Source: Bacteroidales bacterium (GTDB taxonomy: Bacteria > Bacteroidota > Bacteroidia > Bacteroidales > F082). Taken from it: DNA of 64,000 bases. The position numbers and the translations under genes were made by a program. The stretch spans positions 1 to 64,000 of the forward strand of contig JAKSMW010000008.1 in assembly GCA_024400395.1 (NCBI GenBank), read 5' to 3'. Of the stretch, positions 15,528 through 25,237 are shown one piece after another. Each line of letters opens with the position of its first letter. Positions within the stretch are counted from its first letter, which is position 1. Below the pieces are notes generated by a model. That model was not told where the DNA came from and did not search any database. It was given only the letters and a program-made list of their open reading frames with translations.

Positions 15528-16982
15528 TTATTTTTCGTTAAAAGCGTTTTCAAGTTCTTCTCTGTCATCAAAATGATGTTTCACGCCTTTCACATCCTGA
15601 TAGTTTTCGTGGCCTTTTCCGGCTACGAGGATGATGTCGCCTTTTTTGGCGAGGGCGGCGGCGGTGCGTATGGCCTCGCGGCGGTCGGTGATGCACAGCA
15701 CTTTATTGTAAAACGCGCCGTTCACGCCGGCTTTCATCTGTGCGATGATGTCTTCCGGGTCCTCGAAACGCGGGTTGTCGCTTGTGATGATGAGCCTGTC
15801 GGACCTTGTCACGGCGGCATCGGCCATCTCCGGGCGTTTTGCCGCATCACGGTTTCCACCGGCACCGGCGACAGTTATAAGTGTCTCATTATGAGTGCGA
15901 ATCTCATTTATCGTGTCAAGAACGTTCTTCAGAGCGTCAGGGGTGTGAGCGTAATCGACGATGCCGATGACGCCGGATTTCGAATACACCATCTGGAAAC
16001 GACCCGCCGCGCTGTGCAGCTTGCTGACTCCGCACAGCAGCTCGTCTTCCTTCATCCCGAGCAATGATGCAGCACCGTAAATCGCAAGGATGTTCGATGC
16101 GTTAAACCGTCCGACAAGAAGCGTAAACAGTTCTTTCCCGTTGATTCTCAACTTCATTCCGTCGAAACAGCTTTCAAGGACGACAGCCTTGAAGTCGGCG
16201 TCGTGCAGCAACGAATACGTTTTCTTCCTCGCTTTCGTGTTCTGAAGCATCACCATACCGTTCCTGTCATCAAGATTGGTGAGAGCGAAAGCCGTTGCCG
16301 GAAGGTTATCGAAGAATTTCTTCTTGGCGTCGCGGTAAGCGGCGACGGTCTTGTGATAGTCGAGATGATCGTGGGTGAGATTCGTAAAGATACCGCCCTC
16401 GAACGTCAGACCGGCGATTCTGTCCTGGTCAACGGAATGCGAGCTGACTTCCATGAAGGCATATTCGCATCCGGCATCGACCATCTTTGAAAGTAACTCA
16501 TTGAGTTCCAGCTGGTCGCCGGTTGTATGTGTTGACGGTATGACTTTCCCGTCGATGATGTTTTCTATTGTGGAAAGAAGTCCGCAAGCATATCCGGCTT
16601 CCGTGAAGAGTCTGTAAAGCAACGTCGCGATGGTCGTCTTTCCGTTAGTTCCTGTGACGCCGACGAGACGCAGCTTTGAAGAAGGATTCCCGAAATATTC
16701 AGAGGCGGCGTATCCGAGAGCCTTGGCGCTGTTTTCGACCACGACGTATGTAACGTCAGCGTCATACATCTCCGGAAGCCGTTCACACACAATTGTCTTT
16801 GCGCCGTTCTCAATCGCCTTGGCGATATAGTCGTGGCCGTCAACCTGGGTGCCGCAGACGGCAAAGAACATGCTGTCTTTAACACATTTCCTCGAATCAA
16901 AAGCGAGCATGGTGACTTCACGGTCAGCCGTCCCGACCGTCTTCACGACATTGCAATTTCTCAATATTTCGTTTATCTTCAT
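15528..16982 (-). CDS. murE: UDP-MurNAc-tripeptide synthetase, meso-DAP type
   Basis: A 484-residue Mur ligase. The ATP loop VGVTGTNGKTTIATLLYRLF lies near residues 107-126; GIFTNLTHDHLDYHKTVAAY is the central motif. ITSDNPRFEDPEDII contains DNPR, the signature for meso-diaminopimelate rather than lysine. Family length is normal. Spacing to ftsI upstream is 8 bases. Confidence 0.97.
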   Translation of the reverse strand: MKINEILRNCNVVKTVGTADREVTMLAFDSRKCVKDSMFFAVCGTQVDGHDYIAKAIENGAKTIVCERLPEMYDADVTYVVVENSAKALGYAASEYFGNPSSKLRLVGVTGTNGKTTIATLLYRLFTEAGYACGLLSTIENIIDGKVIPSTHTTGDQLELNELLSKMVDAGCEYAFMEVSSHSVDQDRIAGLTFEGGIFTNLTHDHLDYHKTVAAYRDAKKKFFDNLPATAFALTNLDDRNGMVMLQNTKARKKTYSLLHDADFKAVVLESCFDGMKLRINGKELFTLLVGRFNASNILAIYGAASLLGMKEDELLCGVSKLHSAAGRFQMVYSKSGVIGIVDYAHTPDALKNVLDTINEIRTHNETLITVAGAGGNRDAAKRPEMADAAVTRSDRLIITSDNPRFEDPEDIIAQMKAGVNGAFYNKVLCITDRREAIRTAAALAKKGDIILVAGKGHENYQDVKGVKHHFDDREELENAFNEK

Positions 16983-16990
16983 CTTAAAAA

Positions 16991-19108
16991 TTATTTCAAA
17001 ACAAACGTTATCGTCTTACCTTTTTCCAGATTTGTTCCTGCCTCCACCGACTGTTTCTCAACTATTCCGCAGCCGTTGAAATCGGCTTTCCATCCCATCT
17101 TTTCGATGAGATATACGGCGTCTGTCACGTTCATGCCGGTCAGTTCCGGAACGCTATTCTGTTCATTCTCAACATTTTCGATTACAACTCCGCCGTTGTT
17201 AGAATGTTTCACCTTCACCCATTCAGAGCCGAGTTCGCTGTCAACCATACGCACTCCAGCCATCTGGCAATAGTTGTTCACATCGTCATAGTAGGCCTGT
17301 GACGCCTTGGTGTATTTGTCGCAGTTGGCGTCGAAGCTGCACGTCTCATCGGTGATGCCGAGTTCGGTGGCATATACCTTCTCGGATATTTCCTTGAAGA
17401 CCGGTGCTGACACCGATGCGCCGTAATATTTTCCCGCCGAAGGGTTGCAAATCACGACGATGCATGTGTATTTCGGGTTGTCGGCCGGGAAATATCCGAC
17501 GAACGAGGCGGTATAGTCTTTCTTGTTATAGCCTTTTTTTCCGCCGGAGATCTGTGCGGTTCCGGTCTTTCCCGCCACCGGGAAGGAGCAGTCGTTCATC
17601 ACCTTCGCCGTTCCGTTCTCCACCACGCCGCGCAGCAATGTCTGCAACGTCTTGACTGTCCGCTCCGAAGCGATGTGCTCGTTGATGACGACGGGGTCGA
17701 ATTTCCTCACGACCTCGTTGCCGCGACGTATCTCCTTCACGAACTGAGGCTTCATCATCCTGCCGTTGTTGGCGATGGCGTTGTAATATGTAAGAAGCGT
17801 TATAGGCGTCACCGTCAATTCATAACCTATTGACATCCAAGGTAATGAAACCTTCGACCAATATTTGCTGTCAGTGCCTTTGATATACGGTTTCCCTTCG
17901 CCTTTCAGATCGAGGTTCAGAGGTTCGTTGATTTTCGTCTTCCTGATCTGGTCGATGAACGCCTGCGGATTGCTGCCGAACGCCTCCGTTGTGAGGAAAC
18001 CGAACGCAATGTTCGACGACTCCCAGAAAGCCTGTTTGACAGTCGGCTTTCCGTTACCAACGACATGCGAGTCGGTCATTATGCGGTTATGGAATTTCAT
18101 CCTCGCCGTCGTTCCGAGGTCTAACACCCTGTTTATGTTGAAATTCGGGTCGTTCTCCAACAACGCCGTCATCGTGATGGCCTTGAAAGTGGAGCCCGGC
18201 TCGACGTTCTCGGCGATGGCGAAATTATACGACTCTTCGTATTTGTCTTTTTTCTCGTTGTATTTCAGCGAAGCCATCACCTCGATGAAACCCGTCTCGA
18301 CATCCATCATTATCACGCAGCCTTTCGCGGCCTTGTTGTCGGTGAGGCAACGACGCAGCGACTCTTCGGCAAGGTCCTGCATCTCAATGTCGATGGACGT
18401 GTATATGTCCTTGCCGTTTTCGGGCAGCACGTTGACAGAAGCCGGCACGTTGATGAAACGTCCGCCGTTCACGCGCCTCTGCATCTGAAGTCCGTTCTTT
18501 CCGACAAGACAGGTGTCGTATGCGCCTTCAAGCCCGACCTTGATCGGATTGATGGAATCGGGGATGACATAGCCGACGGTTCTCATCGCGATGTCGCCGT
18601 ACGGACGCTCCCTGACATACTGTTTCTCCACAATCAAGCCGTTGTTCCTACAGTTGAAAATCGGGAAGGAACGCAGACGCTCGTAATCGTCTTTCTTAAG
18701 TCTCTTCGCAATCTTCACATAACGTTTGTTATTGTCCCTCGCCTTATTCAACTTACTGACATACTGTGACTTGGAATAGTTTTTAAACATCACGGAAAGG
18801 CTGTCAGCCAAGGCTTTGACATTCTTTTTATAAACCGAATCGGCGATGGCGACAGGGTCGAAATGGATGTCATAAACCGGAATAGTGGTGGCGATGATGG
18901 TATTGTTCTTCGAAAAGATATTGCCTCTCATCCCTTCTGTCTCGATGATTCTGGTGCCGAATTTGTTTGCGTATTCGAGAAGTTCCTCGCGTTCGGCCAC
19001 CTGAATGTAAATGATCCGGCCCACTATAGCGAGACCGAAGAGCAACATGACGACGTATATCAGAAGTACGCGTCCCAAAGTTTCATTCTTTGAATCTGAG
19101 TTTTTCAT
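16991..19108 (-). CDS. ftsI: Septal transpeptidase FtsI (penicillin-binding protein) with PASTA domain
   Basis: A 705-residue class B PBP. It has one N-terminal membrane helix (residues 13-33), a dimerisation domain and a transpeptidase domain with S306-T-F-K309, SSN at about 364-366 and K514-T-G-T. The C-terminal SVPELTGMNVTDAVYLIEKM to the end is a single PASTA repeat. It cross-links septal peptidoglycan and pairs with FtsW. It is preceded at 15 bases by the ftsL-like gene. Confidence 0.96.
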   Translation of the reverse strand: MKNSDSKNETLGRVLLIYVVMLLFGLAIVGRIIYIQVAEREELLEYANKFGTRIIETEGMRGNIFSKNNTIIATTIPVYDIHFDPVAIADSVYKKNVKALADSLSVMFKNYSKSQYVSKLNKARDNNKRYVKIAKRLKKDDYERLRSFPIFNCRNNGLIVEKQYVRERPYGDIAMRTVGYVIPDSINPIKVGLEGAYDTCLVGKNGLQMQRRVNGGRFINVPASVNVLPENGKDIYTSIDIEMQDLAEESLRRCLTDNKAAKGCVIMMDVETGFIEVMASLKYNEKKDKYEESYNFAIAENVEPGSTFKAITMTALLENDPNFNINRVLDLGTTARMKFHNRIMTDSHVVGNGKPTVKQAFWESSNIAFGFLTTEAFGSNPQAFIDQIRKTKINEPLNLDLKGEGKPYIKGTDSKYWSKVSLPWMSIGYELTVTPITLLTYYNAIANNGRMMKPQFVKEIRRGNEVVRKFDPVVINEHIASERTVKTLQTLLRGVVENGTAKVMNDCSFPVAGKTGTAQISGGKKGYNKKDYTASFVGYFPADNPKYTCIVVICNPSAGKYYGASVSAPVFKEISEKVYATELGITDETCSFDANCDKYTKASQAYYDDVNNYCQMAGVRMVDSELGSEWVKVKHSNNGGVVIENVENEQNSVPELTGMNVTDAVYLIEKMGWKADFNGCGIVEKQSVEAGTNLEKGKTITFVLK

Positions 19109-19123
19109 AATCTTTTTGTTTTG

Positions 19124-19531
19124 TTAGTCATTATCTTGTTTTACATCTATTGTTATTTTTTTCAACGGTTCAACAGATTCCTTTATCCCCTTGTTTTTCA
19201 ATTGTTTGACAAGCTGTGTCTGCTTCGTGAGTTTCGTGATTTCCGATTTGTTGTAGATATATTCCACGTGTTTGCTTTCAAGCACGCGGTTCTGTATCAT
19301 GAGTTCGCTGTTCACGTCTTCAGCGATGTAAGTGTTTGTTATATAAATCATTGACAGTGCCACCACGTAAATGATAAATGGCAGTTGCCTCGTCACCGTT
19401 TTTTTTGTAAACAGGTCGCCGCCGATGAAATCCGGGAGAAACGATGTGTTTCTCTTTTTCGGAAGTTTTATCGTCTGTTCTTCCGGAAGATTCTGTTCCT
19501 CTTCTCTTATTGTAAGTTTATCGTCACTCAT
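19124..19531 (-). CDS. FtsL-like divisome membrane protein
   Basis: A 135-residue bitopic protein. A charged cytoplasmic N-terminus of about 45 residues is followed by one membrane segment (LPFIIYVVALSMIYITNTYI) and a periplasmic heptad-rich coiled coil (NSELMIQNRVLESKHVEYIY, then NKSEITKLTKQTQLVKQLKN). Sequence conservation is low, as in all FtsL; the call depends on topology and on the rsmH-ftsL-ftsI order. Its start overlaps the rsmH stop (ATGA). Confidence 0.88.
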   Translation of the reverse strand: MSDDKLTIREEEQNLPEEQTIKLPKKRNTSFLPDFIGGDLFTKKTVTRQLPFIIYVVALSMIYITNTYIAEDVNSELMIQNRVLESKHVEYIYNKSEITKLTKQTQLVKQLKNKGIKESVEPLKKITIDVKQDND

Positions 19532-20427
19532 TCCGACCTCCTTTCTGCCACTCTGAGCTTGGCGCTTCTCGCCCTGCTGTTGACAGCGATTTCCTCGTCT
19601 GTCGGCACAATCGGCTTGTGCGTTATTAATTTATAAGGTGTGAGTTGGTTGCCGAAGAAATCTTTCTCCACTTCGCCGCTGGCGTTGCCGCTTCTCATGA
19701 AGTTTTTCACGAGGCGGTCTTCGAGCGAATGATACGACATCACCACAAGGCGTCCGCCGGGTTTCAGCACGTCGGCGCACTGCGAGAGAAAAGCCTCAAG
19801 CACTTCCATCTCTTTGTTGACTTCTATCCTCAACGCTTGGAAAATCTGCGCGAGCATCTTGTTTTCAGCACCTTTCTGAAGATGAGCCGCCACCGCTTCC
19901 TTCAGGTCGGTCGTTGTCTCAAGCGGTTTCACCGAGCGTGCCAACTCGATGTCGCGAGCCAATGCCAAGGCGTTCTTGAGTTCGCCGTAACGCGAGAGCA
20001 CGCTTGCCAACGAACCCACTTCGTAGCCGTTCACCACTCCGGCCGCGTCAACGGGGGCGTTCTGGTTCATGCGCATGTCCAACCTGCCTTCGAAACGCGT
20101 GGAGAAACCTTTCTCCGGCGTGTCGAACTGATACGAGGAGACGCCGAGGTCGGCGAGGATGCCGTCAACCTTCGAGCGGGCATGAAGCTGCACGAAGTTC
20201 TTCATGTACTTGAAATTCTGCGGTATGAACGTGAAACGCGGGTCATCGAAGACGTTCCTCGCTGCGTCGGCGTCCTGGTCGAAGGCGTAGAGATGACCGC
20301 CGCCGAGCTGCTCCAGGATACGGCGCGAATGACCGCCGCCACCGAAAGTGACATCGACATACAGCCCGTCCGGGTTGATATTCAGCCCGTCCATGCATTC
20401 TTCTAACATCACCGGATTATGATACAT
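19528..20427 (-). CDS. rsmH: 16S rRNA (cytosine1402-N4)-methyltransferase
   Basis: A 299-residue SAM-dependent enzyme that methylates C1402 in the ribosomal P site. MYHNPVMLEECMDGLNINPD, then YVDVTFGGGGHSRRILEQLG (SAM loop), DGILADLGVSSYQFD and GRLVVMSYHSLEDRLVKNFM are the family signatures in order. It is second in the dcw operon after mraZ, as in most bacteria. Confidence 0.97.
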   Translation of the reverse strand: MYHNPVMLEECMDGLNINPDGLYVDVTFGGGGHSRRILEQLGGGHLYAFDQDADAARNVFDDPRFTFIPQNFKYMKNFVQLHARSKVDGILADLGVSSYQFDTPEKGFSTRFEGRLDMRMNQNAPVDAAGVVNGYEVGSLASVLSRYGELKNALALARDIELARSVKPLETTTDLKEAVAAHLQKGAENKMLAQIFQALRIEVNKEMEVLEAFLSQCADVLKPGGRLVVMSYHSLEDRLVKNFMRSGNASGEVEKDFFGNQLTPYKLITHKPIVPTDEEIAVNSRARSAKLRVAERRSE

Positions 20428-20444
20428 ATCTTTATTTTGTTTTG

Positions 20445-20909
20445 TTATCCATTAAAATCAACATTGCCAAGGTTTTCTTCAAGCATCTTCATGAAGTCCT
20501 CGTCCGAAACCTCCGCGTTGCTCTTTTCGAGCTGCTCACTTCCCCAGATCTGCATCCTGTCGGTCAGCGATGAGATCACCACGTCCTTCACCATGCCGCA
20601 TTTCTCCAAAAGGTCTTTCGGAATCTGGAGACGACCGCTGCCGTCAATCTTCACGAGACGCGCGCCCGCATTAATCCTGCGCTGTATTATAAGCGTCTCC
20701 TTCTTGAATGAGTTCATTCTCCCAAGGCGTTCCTGAAGCTTGCGCCAGTCATCCATCCCGAACATGTCGAGACACCGCTCATACAGCCCCGGACGCAGCA
20801 CAAAACCGTCATCCAACGCCGTTCCAAGCTGTTCCTTGAAACTGCTCGGCAACAGCAGACGGCCCTTAGCGTCTAATTTACAACCATATTCGCCTATCGG
20901 ATAAATCAT
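20445..20909 (-). CDS. mraZ: Transcriptional regulator MraZ
   Basis: A 154-residue protein with two SpoVT/AbrB-like halves: GEYGCKLDAKGRLLLPSSFK and ARLVKIDGSGRLQIPKDLLE, each with the conserved D-x-x/G-GR motif. MraZ forms ring oligomers that bind short repeats upstream of its own gene and control the dcw cluster. Such repeats are seen 42-56 bases upstream (20951-20965). First gene of the operon. Confidence 0.96.
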   Translation of the reverse strand: MIYPIGEYGCKLDAKGRLLLPSSFKEQLGTALDDGFVLRPGLYERCLDMFGMDDWRKLQERLGRMNSFKKETLIIQRRINAGARLVKIDGSGRLQIPKDLLEKCGMVKDVVISSLTDRMQIWGSEQLEKSNAEVSDEDFMKMLEENLGNVDFNG

Positions 20910-20950
20910 TTCTCATTCAATTTTTCAGGTTGTAAAAATACTACATTTTT

Positions 20951-20965
20951 TCCCACATTAACCCA
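20951..20965 (-). promoter_or_regulatory. Probable MraZ operator (direct TGGGN repeats)
   Basis: Read on the minus strand this is TGGGT-N5-TGGGA, with a degenerate third unit TGTAG after another 5 bases (20941-20945). The 10-base periodicity matches the TGGGN-N5 repeats bound by E. coli MraZ. It lies between the mraZ start and the -7 box at 21051. Confidence 0.65.
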
Positions 20966-21050
20966 CTTTTTTAATTTTTTTGAATAAAAAGTTTTCAACA
21001 TTTTAGTAACACCGTTGTAAATATCAATAAACACTGGCATTTACAGAGAC

Positions 21051-21058
21051 CAAAGTTA
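21051..21058 (-). promoter_or_regulatory. -7 box of the dcw promoter
   Basis: On the minus strand the box reads TAACTTTG, matching TAnnTTTG. The start of mraZ is about 140 bases downstream, leaving a leader that contains the MraZ repeats. Confidence 0.6.
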
Positions 21059-21097
21059 TCAACAATTGGATTTTATCTCACCTAAAGAAATTTTTAT

Positions 21098-21105
21098 TAT
21101 TTTTG
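21098..21105 (+). promoter_or_regulatory. -7 box of the engB promoter
   Basis: TATTTTTG lies 16 bases before ATG 21121, implying a very short leader. It is divergent from the dcw promoter. Confidence 0.6.
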
Positions 21106-21120
21106 CAAAAATTTATTTTC

Positions 21121-21726
21121 ATGGTAATAAAGACTGCAACTTTTCTGCAAAGCAACACGAAAATCGACAAGCTGCCGGCGGCGAACAAGCCGGAATACGC
21201 TTTCATCGGGCGTTCCAACGTAGGAAAATCGTCATTGATTAATATGCTGACGAACAACGGGAAGTTGGCGAAGGTGTCGGCGACGCCGGGCAAGACGATA
21301 ACCATCAACCATTTCATAATCAACGGTGAATGGTATCTTGTTGACCTTCCGGGATACGGTTTTGCGAAACGCTCGCTGAAAGACCGCGAGATGTGGGAGA
21401 AGATGCTCGACAGCTACATCATGAACCGCCGGAACCTGATTACGACTTTCGTTTTAGTTGACAGCCGCATCGAGCCGCAGAAAATCGATCTGGAGTTCAT
21501 GGCGAAGCTCGGCGAGAGCCAAGTGCCATTCGTGATAATCTTCACGAAAGCCGACAAATTGAAGAAAAACCAACTGATTAACAACATCGAAGCCTACAAG
21601 ACGCGGCTTCTTGAAGAATGGGAGGAGCTGCCGACGATGTTTGTTACATCATCGGAAAGCGGTCTCGGGAAAGACGACGTGCTGGATTTCATCGAAGAAT
21701 ACAACAAGGAATTCAGACAGATTTAA
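21121..21726 (+). CDS. engB: Ribosome biogenesis GTPase YsxC/EngB
   Basis: A 201-residue Era-family GTPase needed for 50S subunit maturation. G1 [17 protein letters not shown]2 around [14 protein letters not shown]3 [14 protein letters not shown]4 IFTKADKL and G5 FVTSSES are all present. ATG 21121 ([11 protein letters not shown]) was chosen because the upstream frame overlaps the -7 box. The last 4 bases overlap the stop of the convergent AAA/PD-(D/E)XK gene. Confidence 0.96.
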   Translation: MVIKTATFLQSNTKIDKLPAANKPEYAFIGRSNVGKSSLINMLTNNGKLAKVSATPGKTITINHFIINGEWYLVDLPGYGFAKRSLKDREMWEKMLDSYIMNRRNLITTFVLVDSRIEPQKIDLEFMAKLGESQVPFVIIFTKADKLKKNQLINNIEAYKTRLLEEWEELPTMFVTSSESGLGKDDVLDFIEEYNKEFRQI

Positions 21727-23279
21727 ACCCATACCACTTCCCATTCAACGATATTCTTCTTTTCGCTCGAAAACGCTACTCCGATGCGGAAAAGTTTCCG
21801 TTTGTCGGAGGCGTAAGGCTCGACGTAACCTTTGTCTTCGATTTGCTTTAGAGCTTCGGCGGCGGTGCCGTCAAGCTTGAACTCGAAGATGTAAACGTAA
21901 TCGGTGGTTTCAACGATTATGTCGGCTCTTCCGCGGGAATTTTCTTTCTCTGTAAAAGTAGTGTAACACGACAGCAGCCTGAATATCAGATAGAATGTGT
22001 AGTGATAATGGCTCTCGTAGCTCCATGCGCGTTCTTGGTAGTTCGCGTTGTACGGGATTGAGGCGAAGAAGCCGGAGAGTGCGTCGCGCATGTCATCGAG
22101 GCGGCATTGCCTGAGCATGTCGTTGATGTCGAGCACGAGATTTTTCGGGTCGTTCCTGCGACCGCAGTAGTTATTCGCAAGAAGCGTGACGAAACCGTTC
22201 TTAACCTCGTCGTTTGGGAAGTCGAGCCGATATTGTTTCCGTATCTTGTCATATCCTTTTATCGTGAGATAACCGCTCTGATAAATCATCGCCAATGGGT
22301 CTTCGATGTCCGCCTTGTAGTCCATGAAATAGTTTTTCTCATACTGTCGGTTTACTATCTCCTGCATGTTGGTCTTGCCGCGGTCGAGCAGACGTATGAG
22401 GTAAGTGGGTGTGCCCGACACAAACCAATAGTCATCCAATTTCCTGTCGTTCAATGCATTCAGCACGCTGTAAGGGTTGAAGATGTCGAGCATCTTTTCG
22501 GAGAAGTGGTAGCCGTCGTATTGTCTCTTGAGCAACAAGTACATCTCGTCTTTCGTGCAGCCGTATTCTTCGGCCATCGCTTCTATCTCCTTGTCGAAAT
22601 AACTGACGAGTTCGTCTTTCGTGATGCCGCACAGTGCGTCGAACTCGCTCTTCATGCTGATGTCCTCCGGCTGGTTGAAGCCGCTGAAAACGCTCACCTG
22701 CGAGAATTTGGTGACGCCTGTGAGAAGAACGAAACGAAGATGTTCGTCTGTTTCCTTGAAAGTGCTGTATATCTCCTTCAGCGCATCGCGGTTGAGCTGC
22801 TCCTGCGGCTCCATAAGCACGTCGAGCATCGGCTTGTCGTATTCGTCAACGAGAACCACAACTTTCCGGCCGGTCTTCTCATGTGCGGCGGCGATGACAT
22901 TGCTGAAGCGGACACCTATCTCGTTGTACTTGCTGACAACTCCGTATTCCGTCTCCCACTTGTCAAGATAATTGCTCATCGTGCTGGAAATGTAGCTGGA
23001 GTCTTTGAAATTGCCTTTGGAAAAGTCTATCCTGAACACCGGATACTGCGTCCAGTCTTTCTCCAATTTATCCATTTCCAAGCCTTTGAAAAGCTCCTTC
23101 TTCCCTTTGAAATAGCTTTCCAATGTTGATATTAACAGCGATTTCCCGAACCTGCGCGGGCGGCATAAAAAGCAGATACGCTTCTGCGCAAGTTGATAGA
23201 CAAGGTCTGTCTTATCGACATACACCATGCCTTCTTCGATGATGGTGCTGAACGTCTGGGTTCCGATGGGGTATTTCAT
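21723..23279 (-). CDS. AAA-ATPase-like / PD-(D/E)XK nuclease-domain protein, copy 1
   Basis: A 518-residue protein of the AAA-ATPase-like (PF09820) plus PDDEXK_9 (PF08011) type. The N-terminal signature [20 protein letters not shown] is followed by the P-loop variant [20 protein letters not shown] and Walker [14 protein letters not shown]. The C-terminal part [20 protein letters not shown] gives the nuclease-like D...E-x-K core. These proteins are abundant and multi-copy in Bacteroidales. Their function is unsettled; mobile-element or defence roles have been suggested. A near-identical paralogue lies at 46238. Its own promoter is 23 bases upstream. Confidence 0.88.
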   Translation of the reverse strand: MKYPIGTQTFSTIIEEGMVYVDKTDLVYQLAQKRICFLCRPRRFGKSLLISTLESYFKGKKELFKGLEMDKLEKDWTQYPVFRIDFSKGNFKDSSYISSTMSNYLDKWETEYGVVSKYNEIGVRFSNVIAAAHEKTGRKVVVLVDEYDKPMLDVLMEPQEQLNRDALKEIYSTFKETDEHLRFVLLTGVTKFSQVSVFSGFNQPEDISMKSEFDALCGITKDELVSYFDKEIEAMAEEYGCTKDEMYLLLKRQYDGYHFSEKMLDIFNPYSVLNALNDRKLDDYWFVSGTPTYLIRLLDRGKTNMQEIVNRQYEKNYFMDYKADIEDPLAMIYQSGYLTIKGYDKIRKQYRLDFPNDEVKNGFVTLLANNYCGRRNDPKNLVLDINDMLRQCRLDDMRDALSGFFASIPYNANYQERAWSYESHYHYTFYLIFRLLSCYTTFTEKENSRGRADIIVETTDYVYIFEFKLDGTAAEALKQIEDKGYVEPYASDKRKLFRIGVAFSSEKKNIVEWEVVWV

Positions 23280-23301
23280 AACGATATTATTTTTTCGGCT
23301 G

Positions 23302-23309
23302 CAAAGATA
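23302..23309 (-). promoter_or_regulatory. -7 box, AAA/PD-(D/E)XK copy 1
   Basis: On the minus strand the box reads TATCTTTG, 22 bases from the start codon. The same box stands at the same place before copy 2 (47815-47822). Confidence 0.6.
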
Positions 23310-23327
23310 GTAAAAAGTTTTTAAAGT

Positions 23328-23460
23328 GTTGAGAGTGGAGAGTTAAAAGTTAAAAGTTAAAAGAGTAGAGAGGAGAGAGGAAAGAGGAGTTTTTTGATAT
23401 GCGGGGTAGATGCCGGGCGTGCGCCAGCCTCTCTTAACACTCCTCTCTCCTCTCTTAACT
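23328..23460. repeat. GTTAAAA/GAGAGA spacer with truncated palindromic-element site
   Basis: GAGTTAAAAGTTAAAAG and GAGAGAGGAAAGAGG runs flank GATGCCGGGC followed by GTGCGCCAGCC (23410-23428). At 47931-48077 the same flanks enclose about 125 extra bases, so this copy looks like the empty site of an insertion. No gene is present. Confidence 0.6.
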
Positions 23461-23499
23461 AAAAAAGGAGACCCCACACTTAAGTGAAGCCCCCTTTTC
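23461..23499 (-). terminator. Intrinsic terminator after the fimbrillin-like lipoprotein gene
   Basis: Read leftwards, AAAAGG...CCTTTT arms enclose the palindrome CACTTAAGTG and end in a T-run, 19 bases after the stop of the gene at 23518. Confidence 0.6.
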
Positions 23500-23517
23500 A
23501 TTCATTGCATCTCAAAG

Positions 23518-25212
23518 CTATTTGGTGCTTGCAGGCACATCCTGAACAAGACGGATAGGAGCATGATTAGTAGCACCCACAGAAAGTTCTGGTTTAATTG
23601 TCCTCCAGCCTTCTTCGAAGGAAAAGAAACAACATCCATCGTCAGGAGTATTAATAAGATAATAACAACCTTGAGTATTTACATAATCTACAGCCAAGGC
23701 ACCCTGCCTCCAGCCTGCACATGGAAGAAACACAGCACCGGCACTTTCCAACTTCTTCCATTCATCATTAGTATATTCCACCGCATTAATAGTACCCAAA
23801 TTACTATCATCTTTTACAAATTCACCAAATTCCCATGTTGAGACCAAATCTTCAACTTTTGTGGTACTATTTGGCATATCCTCAGGGAGAAGTATCATGC
23901 CAGTAACACCATGCACTTTACCAATTCCGTATCTCGGCTTATCATTACCATCCTTATCTTGGCATTTCCTATTAATCAAATACCTCCATTCGGAGTTTTT
24001 AGCACTAAAATACTCAAGCCGACGCCAGCCATCTGCTGTTGTAAATGTACTGGCAAAGCCATTTTCAGCATATACGAAAAGATCCCAAGCCTCCTTATTT
24101 GTAGATTGGTTAATCACACCACTTGTATTACCGTTATATGTAGCATAATAAGTTCCAAAATTCACATTACCTTTGTCACCACCTAACGTTCCGTTGCCAT
24201 AGCTGCCGCCCATTATATCCCACTGGTGGTCGGCGAAGCGCCACACGGCTGTATTATGAGTTTCATCGGTCCCTTTTCCAAGATATTGCAGGTTGCCTTT
24301 TGAGAAACGGACTTGTTTCGTCGCCGACACGCTGAACACGCCGGGGAGGTAATCCGCCTCCGGAACTAAAATCGGTTGTCCGGTAGCACCACCCGATCCG
24401 TTACTTGCCGTGTAGTATTTATCTTTTTCAAATTTTTTGGACGAAGTCTTACTAATGACTCCATTCCCGGAAAACAAGATTCCGCCATCAACTGGCATTA
24501 TGGCCACATAATAATTAGAAGGTTGTGTCGTGGGGACATTGGACAATGTGACATCGCCATTCGTACCGGCGGCGGTGTATTGCAAAACGCCATGTTCATC
24601 AACACTGATGCAGTTTTTAGCGTTGTCTTTCATTGTGACAGCACCATCGCCGCTGAACAAATGCAGGTCAAAATTCGCCAAGGCATAAGGTACTTTAAGC
24701 GGGCTTTCATAATACTGTTTTCCTTTCTTAAAGGGGATATTCTCACTCACTGCTACGAATTTGTTCGCCAGGGTGGTGAGTGTTCCGTCCTGCGAGCTCA
24801 GGTCAACGGTCGTTTTATGTGTGGTTGCATCAAACCCGCTTGCGAAGTAATAAAAGCGGATAAAGCCGTCGTTGTTCGGGATGTTATTTAACCTGCCGCT
24901 GAATTCCGCTTGTGTCCCACCTACGCCTTTCGTAATTCTCAATTCACCGCAATACTTTCCGTCGGTGAAATCATCTGTTTGAGAACCGTAAACATAGAGT
25001 TTGTCCGTATTTTGCCATTTGAGATCCAATTTTTTCCATGCTGTCTCTATTGCGATTTTCGAGTCATCGCCTGTTGAGAAGGTGATGTACTGTGAAGTTC
25101 CCTCATAGCTTCCGTCTAACATCGGCAGATCGGGTTTTCTGCATTGTGCCATGAGCATCGTCATCGCCGACGCCGCCACTGTCATCGTAAATTTCATTAT
25201 TTTGTTTGTCAT
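23518..25212 (-). CDS. Fimbrillin-like lipoprotein with C-terminal FISUMP-like domain
   Basis: A 564-residue protein. A lipoprotein signal ends in MLMAQC. Residues of about 30-260 resemble the fimbrillin-like fold (ITFSTGDDSKIAIETAWKKL, KLYVYGSQTDD, NFDLHLFSGDG, YYVAIMPVDGG). The C-terminal half (FSVSATKQVRFSKGNLQYLG, DHQWDIMGG, GMILLPEDMP, GAVFLPCAGWRQG) belongs to the surface domain found repeatedly in gut Bacteroidales and related to FISUMP proteins. Probably surface-exposed. Start ATG 25212 (MTNKIMKF) puts the signal peptide at the N-terminus. Related to the interrupted gene just upstream, likely a tandem duplication. Confidence 0.75.
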   Translation of the reverse strand: MTNKIMKFTMTVAASAMTMLMAQCRKPDLPMLDGSYEGTSQYITFSTGDDSKIAIETAWKKLDLKWQNTDKLYVYGSQTDDFTDGKYCGELRITKGVGGTQAEFSGRLNNIPNNDGFIRFYYFASGFDATTHKTTVDLSSQDGTLTTLANKFVAVSENIPFKKGKQYYESPLKVPYALANFDLHLFSGDGAVTMKDNAKNCISVDEHGVLQYTAAGTNGDVTLSNVPTTQPSNYYVAIMPVDGGILFSGNGVISKTSSKKFEKDKYYTASNGSGGATGQPILVPEADYLPGVFSVSATKQVRFSKGNLQYLGKGTDETHNTAVWRFADHQWDIMGGSYGNGTLGGDKGNVNFGTYYATYNGNTSGVINQSTNKEAWDLFVYAENGFASTFTTADGWRRLEYFSAKNSEWRYLINRKCQDKDGNDKPRYGIGKVHGVTGMILLPEDMPNSTTKVEDLVSTWEFGEFVKDDSNLGTINAVEYTNDEWKKLESAGAVFLPCAGWRQGALAVDYVNTQGCYYLINTPDDGCCFFSFEEGWRTIKPELSVGATNHAPIRLVQDVPASTK

Positions 25213-25237
25213 ATCGTAAAAAATTAAAATTAAAATT

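Noticed and set aside
22107-23129. 340-codon open frame opposite the AAA/PD-(D/E)XK gene
   Set aside because: No recognisable domain; it mirrors codon bias of the real gene on the other strand. Similar shadows exist opposite rsmH (19645-20406) and mraY.
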